From positions 109,985 to 173,984 of the forward strand of contig JAZKDW010000046.1 in the NCBI GenBank assembly GCA_040387375.1: a DNA stretch of 64,000 nt, read 5' to 3'. Shown piece after piece: positions 8,131 through 16,342 of this stretch; position 1 is the stretch's first letter; the number at the start of each line of letters is the position of its first letter. This DNA is from JAZKDW01 sp040387375 (GTDB taxonomy: Bacteria; Pseudomonadota; Gammaproteobacteria; Burkholderiales; Burkholderiaceae_D). Both the position numbers and the translations under genes were made by a program. The notes under the pieces were generated by a model. That model was not told the origin of the DNA and made no database searches. It was given only the letters and a program-made list of their open reading frames with translations.

Positions 8131-9598
8131 ATTCCTGCCCCTCGCGTCGATCGGCCACACAGATGGTCCGTTCTTTGGTTGTCTCGATAAAGTATTTGCG
8201 CAACAGATTTCCGGCTACCTGACTGCGGTAGTCCGCGCTGGCGCGCCAGTCGGACAGCGGTTTGTAGCAGCTGCGCAGAATGGCTTCGGCAGCGGTCACG
8301 GTTTCATCATTCCATATCCTGCCTTTCAGAAAGGCCTCACACTCGCTCGCGCGCAACGGCGTTCCCGCCATGCCGCCAAAACAGATCCGGGCATCAGCAA
8401 CGGTCCATGCGCTGCCGCTTTTTTCAAAGGTCAGGTTGAAGGCGCCGCAGACACTCGAAATATCCTGGTCGATGCGCTTGGTGATTTTGTAAGCCTTCAG
8501 GACCGCATTCTTGTCGGGCCTGGGAACCAGGATGGATTCGATGAATTCGGAAGGGGCGCGGTCCTGCTTGCCGTAGGCGATGAAGAATTGTTCGAGCGGC
8601 AGTTCACGCGTTTCCTTTCCGCGGCGCAGCCTCAGGGTCGCGTCGGCGGCAATCAGGGCCGGGGGCATGTCGCCGATCGGCGATCCGTTGGCGATATTGC
8701 CGCCGATGGTGCCGAGATTGCGCACTTGCGTCGCGCCTATGCGCCGGATCATTTCGCTGATGCCAGGGTACAGCGCCTTCAATTCAGGCCAGGCGCGTTC
8801 ATAAGTAACAGCCGCGCCTATCCTCAATCCTTCGTCGGTGCGGCTGAGGCCGGCTAGCTCCGCGACCTTGCCCAAATGGACGAGCGTGTCGGGGTGGGTG
8901 CGCTTCTTGGTCACGAAAAGACCGACGTCGGTGCCACCGGCCAATACGGTTGCTTCAGGATGCGCGAGCAGAACGTCCGCAAGCTCATCGATCGTCGAAG
9001 GCGCGATGAAGATTCTTCCTTCTGCCTGCAATTGAACGCTGTCGTTCAAGGACAATGTTTTCAGCTGGTCGACGAGTTCAGACTTTCGCGCATCGAACAC
9101 AGTCCTATCCCGCTGTTCGAGGACCTTTTTGGCGGCGTTGATGATCGGCGTATAGCCGGTGCAGCGGCACAGGTTACCGGCAAGCAGATCGTCGATTGCC
9201 TGTCTCTGCGGGGCAACGCCATTCTGCACGCCGGCAAACATCGACATGACGAATCCTGGTGTGCAGAAACCGCACTGGGAACCCTGTTCGTCGACCATCG
9301 CTTTCTGAACCGGATGAAGCTCGCCCTTGCTTTTCAAATATTCGACGGTCAGCAGCGCCTTGCCATCGAGGGTACCAACGAACTGGATGCAGGTATTGAC
9401 GGCACGGTATCGCAGCTCGTCTCCTTCGAGCTCGGCCAGCACGGCCGTGCAGGCGCCGCAATCGCCCTCGGCGCATCCCTCCTTTGAGCCCATCGATCGC
9501 TCTTCTTCGCGCAGATAGCGAAGCACGGTAAGCGTCGGCTCGATTTTATCCAGACGCCTGATTTTTCCATTCAAGATAAATTGGACTTCATTTCGCAC
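8120..9598 (-). CDS. xdhA: Xanthine dehydrogenase small subunit (2Fe-2S and FAD domains, XdhA)
   Basis: 492 residues. An N-terminal plant-type 2Fe-2S domain ('GCAEGDCGAC') is followed by the second 2Fe-2S domain ('QCGFCTPGF', 'LCRCTGY') and a FAD-binding domain with 'VLAGGTDVGL'. It passes electrons from the Mo centre of XdhB to NAD. The start is GTG at 9598, with AAGGAG just upstream on the minus strand; an ATG two bases further upstream is out of frame and ends quickly. Transcribed leftward with xdhB. Confidence 0.9.
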   Translation of the reverse strand: MRNEVQFILNGKIRRLDKIEPTLTVLRYLREEERSMGSKEGCAEGDCGACTAVLAELEGDELRYRAVNTCIQFVGTLDGKALLTVEYLKSKGELHPVQKAMVDEQGSQCGFCTPGFVMSMFAGVQNGVAPQRQAIDDLLAGNLCRCTGYTPIINAAKKVLEQRDRTVFDARKSELVDQLKTLSLNDSVQLQAEGRIFIAPSTIDELADVLLAHPEATVLAGGTDVGLFVTKKRTHPDTLVHLGKVAELAGLSRTDEGLRIGAAVTYERAWPELKALYPGISEMIRRIGATQVRNLGTIGGNIANGSPIGDMPPALIAADATLRLRRGKETRELPLEQFFIAYGKQDRAPSEFIESILVPRPDKNAVLKAYKITKRIDQDISSVCGAFNLTFEKSGSAWTVADARICFGGMAGTPLRASECEAFLKGRIWNDETVTAAEAILRSCYKPLSDWRASADYRSQVAGNLLRKYFIETTKERTICVADRREGQEYVC

Positions 9599-9651
9599 AT
9601 TTACTCCTTCGGTAATGCCAGGTTCTTGAAACAGAAAGCAGGAAAGTACTG

Positions 9652-9676
9652 TGGCAGGCCATTGACTGGCCTGCCA
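9652..9676 (-). terminator. Hairpin between the MFS gene and xdhA
   Basis: TGGCAGGCC and GGCCTGCCA form a perfect nine-base stem with a seven-base loop just after the MFS stop codon. The T-rich run after it is weak, so partial termination or attenuation is likely. Confidence 0.5.
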
Positions 9677-9690
9677 TTTCAGTCGGCTGA

Positions 9691-10977
9691 TCAGGCCCGC
9701 AATTCCATCCCGTTCGACTCACGGAGGAACAATGCCGTTACAAAGATCAGGCCATAGGAAACGAAAGCGAAGAAACTGATCGCGCCCGACAATGGCAGGG
9801 TGGCCGTAACCGCGCCGATAAGGAAAGGAAACAAGCCGCCCACCGCGCGCCCCGCGTTGTAAGTAAAACCGACGCCGGAGCCGCGCACATTGGTCGGGAA
9901 AAGCTCATTGAGAATGGCCAGCATGGCTGAATAGATGGCGCTGGCGAAGAAGCCCAGCGGCATGCCGATGAACAGCATCAAAAAGTCGGAATTGATGGGC
10001 ACATGAGTGTATATGTAGGCTAGGCTAGCCGCGCAAACGGACGAACTGATCAATACGATTTTCCTGCCGGCGCGGTCGGCGAGCCAGCCGCCGGTTGCAT
10101 AACCGAGAAACGCGCCGATGATCACCGTCATCAGATACGGCGTCGAACCGATGATCGAAATCTTGCGTTCCGCGCGGAGGAATTGCGGCATCCATATCAT
10201 CAACGAATAGAAGCCGCCCTGCGCGCCGATCGAGAGCAGCGAGCCGAACAAGGTAGAGCCGAAATTGCCATTTTTGAAAATTCCCAGCAACGATGGCTTG
10301 TCCTGTCCGCGTTGCATCGCAACCGACAGGCCTGGCTCTTCTACATTGCGGCGCAGGAACAGGATAAGCAGCGCCGGCAGTGCGCCGATTCCAAACATGA
10401 CGCGCCAGGCCATCTCGGGAGTAAGAAGCGTAAATGTCAGTGCCTGCAGCAACACGGCCACGCCCCAGCCAATCGAGTAGCTCGACGCATAGAAGCCCAT
10501 TGCCCGCCCACGGTAGCGCGCCCGGATGACTTCCGAAAGGGTAACGGCGGCCACGGCGGCTTCACCGCCAAAACCGATTCCGAGCAATATGCGGAACAGC
10601 ATCAGTTGCTCGGCATTCTGTGCGAAGGCCGACAACAGGCTGCCTAAAGAAAACAGGAGAATGGTGATCTGCATGGTACGAACGCGCCCGATGCGATCGG
10701 AAAGGAAACCGCCCATCCAGCCACCGATGGCGCTGGCCCACAAAGTCATCGTCGCAATGCCGCCGGCAGTCTTGGCGTCGATATGCCAGAGGCTGATCAG
10801 CGTGCCTATAATCAGGGGGAAGATCATGAAATCCATTGCGTCGAGCGCAAAACCGCTTGAACATGCCCAAAACGTTTTTCGCTCTTTCGAATTCATGTCT
10901 TGGTAAAACTCGAAGACTCCCGACTTGTCATCTGGCGATATGCTCACCTGTGCTTGCTCCGGACTGCTAGTGCTCAT
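9691..10977 (-). CDS. MFS transporter (sugar-acid/aromatic-acid symporter type)
   Basis: 428 residues with about twelve hydrophobic segments. The MFS loop motif 'GGFLSDRIGR' appears after TM2 and 'GGWLADRAGRK' in the second half. The family resembles NanT/AAHS-type proton symporters for organic acids. It reads leftward in front of xdhA, separated only by a hairpin, and probably imports the substrate of this cluster. The N-terminal 30 residues are cytoplasmic and polar. Divergent from the M20 gene across a 329-bp region with repeated candidate operators. Confidence 0.85.
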   Translation of the reverse strand: MSTSSPEQAQVSISPDDKSGVFEFYQDMNSKERKTFWACSSGFALDAMDFMIFPLIIGTLISLWHIDAKTAGGIATMTLWASAIGGWMGGFLSDRIGRVRTMQITILLFSLGSLLSAFAQNAEQLMLFRILLGIGFGGEAAVAAVTLSEVIRARYRGRAMGFYASSYSIGWGVAVLLQALTFTLLTPEMAWRVMFGIGALPALLILFLRRNVEEPGLSVAMQRGQDKPSLLGIFKNGNFGSTLFGSLLSIGAQGGFYSLMIWMPQFLRAERKISIIGSTPYLMTVIIGAFLGYATGGWLADRAGRKIVLISSSVCAASLAYIYTHVPINSDFLMLFIGMPLGFFASAIYSAMLAILNELFPTNVRGSGVGFTYNAGRAVGGLFPFLIGAVTATLPLSGAISFFAFVSYGLIFVTALFLRESNGMELRA

Positions 10978-11114
10978 GAAATTTCCCCGTATCTTTCAAT
11001 GTTGCCGATGGCCGGATGGCGACCGGTTGCCTATCGATTACCAGTGTTTACATTCATTACCAATTGTCTCAGGACATCTTTGCCGTTTCGAAACGGCGCG
11101 GACAAAGAGTAGCC

Positions 11115-11231
11115 TTGTATCCAATTTCTGCGCAAGCAATATTTTTTTAAGACAAAAAAAGAATGTTTTTGTAAGGGCGATCTTATAAAACACTGGCGTT
11201 CGTCAATTAAAGAATGTATTCTTGTATCCAA
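11115..11231. promoter_or_regulatory. Paired candidate GntR operators (TTGTATCCAA) between divergent units
   Basis: The ten-base element TTGTATCCAA occurs at 11115-11124 and again at 11222-11231, one mismatch away from the palindrome TTGTATACAA. One copy lies 138 bp from the MFS start and the other 76 bp before the M20 start. A 14-bp inverted repeat AAGAAT-GT-ATTCTT at 11210-11223 overlaps the second copy. A related reversed copy (8 of 10) lies before the PyrK-like gene. The GntR protein at 12525-13181 is the natural candidate binder. Nothing else gene-like is visible in this gap. Confidence 0.45.
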
Positions 11232-11306
11232 TCTACCAGACAAGGAGTTTTCGATGCAAGTTTTGCTTACACGGTATGTGGAAATAACCTTTACCCGGAG
11301 ACCCGC

Positions 11307-12470
11307 ATGACGCAAGACCGCAAGAATGCAGAGCATTTGATCTCCTTGTTGCAAACCTTCGTTCGTTTTCCCAGCGAGCAAACGGCGCTTCAGGAGCAGG
11401 ATCCGGCTATCAAGGCATTCATCGAAGAATGCGCGGCGCCAGTATTGCGCGACATCGGCCTGGAAATTCGTTATGACGGCATGGGCAACCTGATCGCGGA
11501 AGTCGGTCCAACCGACACCGGACGCTCCATCATGTTCGTCACCTATGCGATGACGCACCCGGCTAACAGCATGAAAGACCCGTTCTCGGCCACGGTCATC
11601 GAGACCCCGGCCGGCACGGCGATCCGCGGACGTGGCGTCGCCGAACAGAAAACCGCCTTGGCCGCAGCGGTCGGCGCGGTCGAGCGAGTGCTACGGCAGG
11701 GCAAGCTGGGCGGGCGTTTGATCTTTACACTCGTGACCGCCGGCGAGACCGGGCGTCACGACGCGGTCGCAAGCGTGATGCAATCGCTGACCGATGATCC
11801 GCAATGCGCGGTCGTTTGCATCGGGACCAACAACAGGATCGCGATCGGCAACAAGGGACGTGTCGATTTCGACATCATCGTCAAGGGCAAAACCTCGCAC
11901 AGCTCGGCGCCATGGAATGGCATCAATTCGATTTCCGGCGCCCAGCGGATTATCGCGCAGCTTGAGGGCTTGAATCTCGGGGTTCCGGATCATCCCGCCT
12001 TCGGACCGGCAACCCTGACGCCCACCGCGATCGACAGCAGCCCGAAAGCCACGCATACCGTGCCGGATGCGGTACGCATCACCTTTGACCGCCGCCTGAT
12101 GCCCGGCGAAGAGCCTGAGACCGCATTTCAAAAGATCCGCGAAGCGGTGTCGATTGAAGAGCCCTGGAAAATTGAATTCGCCCGGGGCCCGATCATGTAT
12201 CCGAACGAAGTCGCGCTGGACGGACCGTTCTATTCAAGGCTCAGCGCGGCTTTCGATCGCGCAGGGCATGGCAAGAATGAAAATTTCTATTGCAGCTTCG
12301 CATTGGATTCGGGGTATTTCAGCCGCCGCGGCATTGAATCCGTCATGCTCGGACCAGGAGAAGTGGATCAATTCCATTCCAACGAAGAACATGTGCTGGT
12401 TTCCGATCTGGTCGCCATGTCTGATATATATTACGAGTTGATCGGGAAATGCCTCTCGGTCGATAACTGA
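11307..12470 (+). CDS. M20-fold amidohydrolase homologue with atypical metal-site residues
   Basis: 387 residues with the overall M20 (ArgE/DapE) plan, including the lid-domain motif 'GKTSHSSAP' and the C-terminal 'FHSNEEH'. The usual metal ligands are changed. The 'GHxDTVP' box reads 'FVTYAMTHP', 'GRGxxDxKG' reads 'GRGVAEQK', and the 'DEExG' pair reads 'GETG'. It may be a divergent subfamily with altered metal binding or a non-hydrolytic homologue. The start at 11307 has CCGGAG upstream; a codon at 11214 lies among the operator repeats and is less likely. First gene of the rightward unit that continues to 15390. Confidence 0.7.
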   Translation: MTQDRKNAEHLISLLQTFVRFPSEQTALQEQDPAIKAFIEECAAPVLRDIGLEIRYDGMGNLIAEVGPTDTGRSIMFVTYAMTHPANSMKDPFSATVIETPAGTAIRGRGVAEQKTALAAAVGAVERVLRQGKLGGRLIFTLVTAGETGRHDAVASVMQSLTDDPQCAVVCIGTNNRIAIGNKGRVDFDIIVKGKTSHSSAPWNGINSISGAQRIIAQLEGLNLGVPDHPAFGPATLTPTAIDSSPKATHTVPDAVRITFDRRLMPGEEPETAFQKIREAVSIEEPWKIEFARGPIMYPNEVALDGPFYSRLSAAFDRAGHGKNENFYCSFALDSGYFSRRGIESVMLGPGEVDQFHSNEEHVLVSDLVAMSDIYYELIGKCLSVDN

Positions 12471-12524
12471 ACGAAATGACATGGACCACTGCAAACTGAG
12501 CAAACCTGTCGGCATGGAACCATC

Positions 12525-13181
12525 ATGCTGACCACCACCCGATCGATGATGGACAAGACCTTGTCTCCAGTTGAACAGGCCTATCAATATATTCTGGACG
12601 GCATCCTGTCGGGCGAGCTGGCGCCGGGAATGCGGGTGCCTTCGGAGGCCGTCGCGGAGGTTTTGGGAATCAGCCGCATGCCGGTGCGCGATGCATTGCG
12701 CCGGCTCGAAGGCGACGGCGCCGTGGTGATCTTCGCCAATCGCGGCGCGGCGATCGCCGAATATTCGTCGCACGAAGTCGCGCAGCTGATCGAAATGCGT
12801 GCGGCCCTCGAAGGCCTGGCCGCGCGGCTTGCCATTCCGAATATCGGCGCCGCCGAAATCGAGGAGCTCGAAAATTTCGGCAGCCGGATGCACAAATCGT
12901 CCATCTCCCTGGCCAAATGGATGGTCGATCACGACGCCTTCCACAATTATCTGACCTCCCTGAGCGGTCGGCCTTTGCTCATCAAGCAGGTACAGCGGAT
13001 GCGCCTGATGCTGCGCCCGTATTTCCGCCGCTACTACGAGCAAAGCCACGAGCTTGAAATCAACGGTCTCGAACATCAAAAGATCATCAGCGCAGTTCAG
13101 CACAAGGATCCAAGCCACCTGGAGCAGATCGTGCGCGGACATGCGCTGGAGAACGTCGAAAAAATTGCAGGCTTGGCCTGA
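12525..13181 (+). CDS. GntR-family transcriptional regulator (FCD subfamily)
   Basis: 218 residues. A winged HTH occupies about residues 15-80 ('VAEVLGISRMPVRDALRRLEGDG'), followed by an FCD-type effector domain. It is embedded between two M20 genes and ends 8 bp before the second, so it is an operon member and probably autoregulated through the TTGTATCCAA sites upstream. An in-frame ATG at 12546 is an alternative start. Confidence 0.85.
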   Translation: MLTTTRSMMDKTLSPVEQAYQYILDGILSGELAPGMRVPSEAVAEVLGISRMPVRDALRRLEGDGAVVIFANRGAAIAEYSSHEVAQLIEMRAALEGLAARLAIPNIGAAEIEELENFGSRMHKSSISLAKWMVDHDAFHNYLTSLSGRPLLIKQVQRMRLMLRPYFRRYYEQSHELEINGLEHQKIISAVQHKDPSHLEQIVRGHALENVEKIAGLA

Positions 13182-13189
13182 TCCTTCCG

Positions 13190-14377
13190 ATGCCTCAGCT
13201 CCCCGATCTGAAAGAAATGATGGAAGCGCTCATTGCCGAACCTTCCATCAGCAGCGCGGAATCCGGCCTTGATCATGGCAATGAGCGCGTCAGCGCGCTG
13301 CTCGCCAATTGGTGCCTCGATCTGGGCTTCGACGTCGAAGTCCAGCCAGTCGCCGGCAAGCCGGGCCACAGAAATGTGATCGCCACTGCCGGACGCGGCC
13401 CCGGCGGCTTGATTCTCGGCGGTCACAGCGACACCGTGCCGGTCGATGAAAAATTGTGGAAATCGGATCCGTTTCGCCTGGTCGAAAGGGATGGACGGCT
13501 TTATGGGCTGGGCACCACCGACATGAAATCGTACTTCGCATTGGCATTCGCGGCCGTGCAGCGATGCGACTTGCGCAATCTCAAGGCGCCCCTGACGATC
13601 ATCGCAACCGCCGATGAAGAGACCGGCATGTCCGGCGCCAGGGCGCTGCGGGATTCCGCCTTCCGCGGCGCGCAGGCGGTCATCGGCGAACCGACCGGAT
13701 CGCGTCCGGTGCGGATGCACAAGGGCAATACGATGCATCGCATCCATCTGAGCGGGCAGAGCGGACATTCGAGCAATCCGGCGTTTGGCAATAGCGCGCT
13801 GGAGGGAATGCACGAGGTAATTACCGAGCTGCTCGCGTACCGGAGCGAGCTGCAGCAACGCTACCGGAATCCCGGTTTCGCAGTGCCGACGCCGACGCTG
13901 AACCTTGGCTGCATTCATGGCGGCGACAATCCCAACCGCATCTGCGGCGCCTGCGAATTGTCTTTCGATCTTCGGGTGCTGCCGGGTATCGACGGCACTG
14001 AAATAATCGACACGCTGAAACGCCGCGTCGAAGGCATCGCGGCAAGGCGCAAGCTGGGCGTGTCGATCGAAACGATCATGGCGCTTGTGCCGGGTCTGGA
14101 GACGCCAGCCGGCGCGGCCATCGTCAGGGCGGCCGAACGTCTTACCGGCTTCGACGCCGAAGCGGTTGCCTTCACTACCGAAGCGCCGTTCTATCAGCAG
14201 CACGGTCTGGACGTCGTGGTAATGGGCCCGGGCGACATCGGCTGCGCGCATCAACCCGATGAGCATATCCGGGTCGATCGACTCCAACCGACGATCCATC
14301 ATCTGACCAGCCTCATTCAGGATTTTTGCGTGGCGCCATCCGTGGCGCCCGTGCATCAGAGAATGAATAGTCGATGA
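13190..14377 (+). CDS. M20 family deacylase (acetylornithine deacetylase/ArgE-like)
   Basis: 395 residues with intact M20 zinc ligands: His and Asp in 'GGHSDTVP', Asp in 'GLGTTDMKS', the Glu pair in 'ADEETG', 'IGEPT', and a C-terminal His in 'CAHQPDEH'. The dimerisation-domain motif is 'SGQSGHSSNP'. It hydrolyses an N-acyl or N-carbamoyl amino acid. No arginine-biosynthesis genes are nearby; with the asparaginase (overlapping by four bases, ATGA) and the PyrD/PyrK pair, an N-carbamoyl or N-acyl aspartate-like substrate is attractive but inferred. Confidence 0.85.
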   Translation: MPQLPDLKEMMEALIAEPSISSAESGLDHGNERVSALLANWCLDLGFDVEVQPVAGKPGHRNVIATAGRGPGGLILGGHSDTVPVDEKLWKSDPFRLVERDGRLYGLGTTDMKSYFALAFAAVQRCDLRNLKAPLTIIATADEETGMSGARALRDSAFRGAQAVIGEPTGSRPVRMHKGNTMHRIHLSGQSGHSSNPAFGNSALEGMHEVITELLAYRSELQQRYRNPGFAVPTPTLNLGCIHGGDNPNRICGACELSFDLRVLPGIDGTEIIDTLKRRVEGIAARRKLGVSIETIMALVPGLETPAGAAIVRAAERLTGFDAEAVAFTTEAPFYQQHGLDVVVMGPGDIGCAHQPDEHIRVDRLQPTIHHLTSLIQDFCVAPSVAPVHQRMNSR

Positions 14378-15390
14378 CCGGCAAGACCATCTTCATTCTC
14401 TATGTCGGCGGGACCATCGGGATGGAAGCCGGAGCCTCCGGTTTTGCGCCTGGCACCCGGCTCGTCAGCCAGATTGAAGGCTGGGTCGCGCATCACCCTG
14501 GGCTCAGCGCGCATCGCTTTGTGATCGAGTCTGTCGAGCCGCTGCTCGACAGCGCGAACGCTGCCCCCAAAAACTGGTTCGATCTCGCGGCTACTCTCTG
14601 GACCAGGCGCGACAGCGCTGACGGTTTCGTCATTCTTCATGGCACCGATACACTCGCGTACACGTCGAGCGCATTGTCCTTTCTGACCAAGGGCTTCGGC
14701 AAGCCGATCGTCATCACCGGCGCGCAGATCCCTGCTTCCGTTCCAGCCAGCGATGGCGAAATGAACACCGTGGGTTCGATTATCTGCGCGCTCGATGCGC
14801 GGATTCAGGAAACCTCGGTTTTCTTTGGTGGCAGGCTAATGCGTGGCAATCGAGTGCGCAAATGGAGTTCCGATGGCCTTGATGGCTTTCAATCGCCGCA
14901 CTGGCCGGCGCTCGCCTTGATGACCAATGAACTTGCTGTCGACCCGTCTGCTCTCCTTGCTCCCCGAACTTCGGCGCCGCCCGCATTGAATGGCGGCCAC
15001 GATATCTCGGTCGGACTGCTCAAGCTATATCCCGGCATGAGCAACGAGCTGATCAGCGCAGCGGCAGGCATCCATCCCGATGGCCTGGTGCTCGAACTTT
15101 ATGGCGGCGGCGCCGGGCCCGCGGCGGATCCGTCGATCGGCGCGGCATTGCAGCGCGCGACTGCAGGCGGTACGCCCATCGTCGGCGTATCGCAATGTTT
15201 TCGCGGAAGTGTCGACCTGGAGTTTTATGAGGCCGGCCGCGCGTTCGCTGATAGCGGCGTGATCGGCGGCCGCGACCTGACGGCCGAAGCGGCCCTGACA
15301 AAACTGATCTACCTGCGCAGCCTTGGCATTTCCCAGCAGCAGATTCAGCAGGAAATCACTCACCCCATCGCAGGCGAGGTGACCATTTAA
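14374..15390 (+). CDS. Type I (cytoplasmic) L-asparaginase family amidohydrolase
   Basis: 338 residues with both asparaginase threonine motifs, 'YVGGTIGM' at residues about 10-17 and 'ILHGTDT' near residue 90. No signal peptide is present, consistent with AnsA-type enzymes. The reaction is asparagine to aspartate plus ammonia, or hydrolysis of a related beta-amide. The start overlaps the preceding stop in ATGA, showing translational coupling with the M20 deacylase. Its presence in a catabolic unit suggests a pathway intermediate with an amide group rather than housekeeping asparagine use. Confidence 0.85.
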   Translation: MTGKTIFILYVGGTIGMEAGASGFAPGTRLVSQIEGWVAHHPGLSAHRFVIESVEPLLDSANAAPKNWFDLAATLWTRRDSADGFVILHGTDTLAYTSSALSFLTKGFGKPIVITGAQIPASVPASDGEMNTVGSIICALDARIQETSVFFGGRLMRGNRVRKWSSDGLDGFQSPHWPALALMTNELAVDPSALLAPRTSAPPALNGGHDISVGLLKLYPGMSNELISAAAGIHPDGLVLELYGGGAGPAADPSIGAALQRATAGGTPIVGVSQCFRGSVDLEFYEAGRAFADSGVIGGRDLTAEAALTKLIYLRSLGISQQQIQQEITHPIAGEVTI

Positions 15391-15428
15391 CAAGCAAATT
15401 TTTTAGACGAGCATCACTTTACGCTGTA

Positions 15429-15438
15429 CTGGATACAC
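15429..15438. promoter_or_regulatory. Possible third GntR operator (reverse of TTGTATCCAA, 8/10)
   Basis: CTGGATACAC matches eight of ten bases of the reverse complement of the element repeated at 11115 and 11222. It sits in the 151-bp gap before the PyrK-like gene, where a separate promoter would be expected. Confidence 0.25.
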
Positions 15439-15541
15439 GGATGAAATTTCAGGTGAGGATTTTTCCGGCTGTTCAGTCCTGGATCTCAATGCGTTTGCTG
15501 CCCCCAATGGAGCAAGCCCTTTACTACCGCAGGAGGAAATT

Positions 15542-16342
15542 TTGGAGCAAGTTCTCGCGCATGTCGTCTTCAACAGACATCTGACGGGTGACTATTGGCT
15601 GATCGAAGTCGAAGCACCCACCATCGCCGGCACCTTGTTGCCCGGCCAGTTCGTCAACGTTCGCATTGAAGGCAGTCTTTCGCCTTACCTGCGCCGCCCC
15701 TTCAGTGTCTATCGCATCAGTGCCGATCGCCGCCGGCTGCAGCTCGCCTACAAGATCATCGGCGAAGGCACGCGGCTCATGCAAAGCACGATGCCCGAGA
15801 ACGGACGCTGCGACCTCATCGGCCCGTTCGGACGGGGATTTTCCTTGCCCGAAGGCGCGAAAAGAATCGCCGTGGTTGGCCGTGGCATTGGTATCGCCGC
15901 GCTGCCGACGCTAGTGGACGAAGCCGCCAGGCGCGGAATCGAAGTGCATGGATATCTGAGCGCACGGACCAGGTCCGATCTGGTCGCTCTCGACATATTC
16001 GCTGAGTATGGCTTTCCGGTTGTTACTCACACCGACGACGACGGCAGCCGTGGCCTGGTGACGGATGGACTTGTGGCGCTTGCCGACAAGCTTAAATTCG
16101 ACGCCTTCTATGTCTGCGGCTCCAATCGGCTCGCGCGCGCGATTCACGCTGTGGCGGAAAAGCAGAATGCGATCGCGGAAATCGCGATGGAACAGCATAT
16201 GGCCTGCGGCTTCGGCGACTGCCACGGCTGCGTGATTCCGGTCAGTCTCGATTCTTCCTGCAACAGCGAAAAAGCCCTCAAGGAAGTCTGCCACTACGGT
16301 CCCGTCTTTCAAACCTGGGAGGTTGTCAATGCAAGCGCCTAA
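15542..16342 (+). CDS. PyrK-like dihydroorotate dehydrogenase electron-transfer subunit (FAD, 2Fe-2S)
   Basis: 266 residues with the ferredoxin-reductase-like FAD motif 'RRPFSVY', an NAD-site motif 'VGRGIGIAAL' (usually GGGIG), and the PyrK 2Fe-2S cysteines in 'MACGFGDCHGC' plus 'CHYGPVF'. It links NAD(H) to the FMN of the class 1B catalytic subunit encoded next. The start is TTG at 15542 with AGGAGG at 15531-15536. Beta-proteobacteria normally make pyrimidines with a quinone-linked PyrD, so a separate NAD-linked system inside a degradative cluster suggests a catabolic, possibly reductive, role. Confidence 0.85.
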   Translation: MEQVLAHVVFNRHLTGDYWLIEVEAPTIAGTLLPGQFVNVRIEGSLSPYLRRPFSVYRISADRRRLQLAYKIIGEGTRLMQSTMPENGRCDLIGPFGRGFSLPEGAKRIAVVGRGIGIAALPTLVDEAARRGIEVHGYLSARTRSDLVALDIFAEYGFPVVTHTDDDGSRGLVTDGLVALADKLKFDAFYVCGSNRLARAIHAVAEKQNAIAEIAMEQHMACGFGDCHGCVIPVSLDSSCNSEKALKEVCHYGPVFQTWEVVNASA

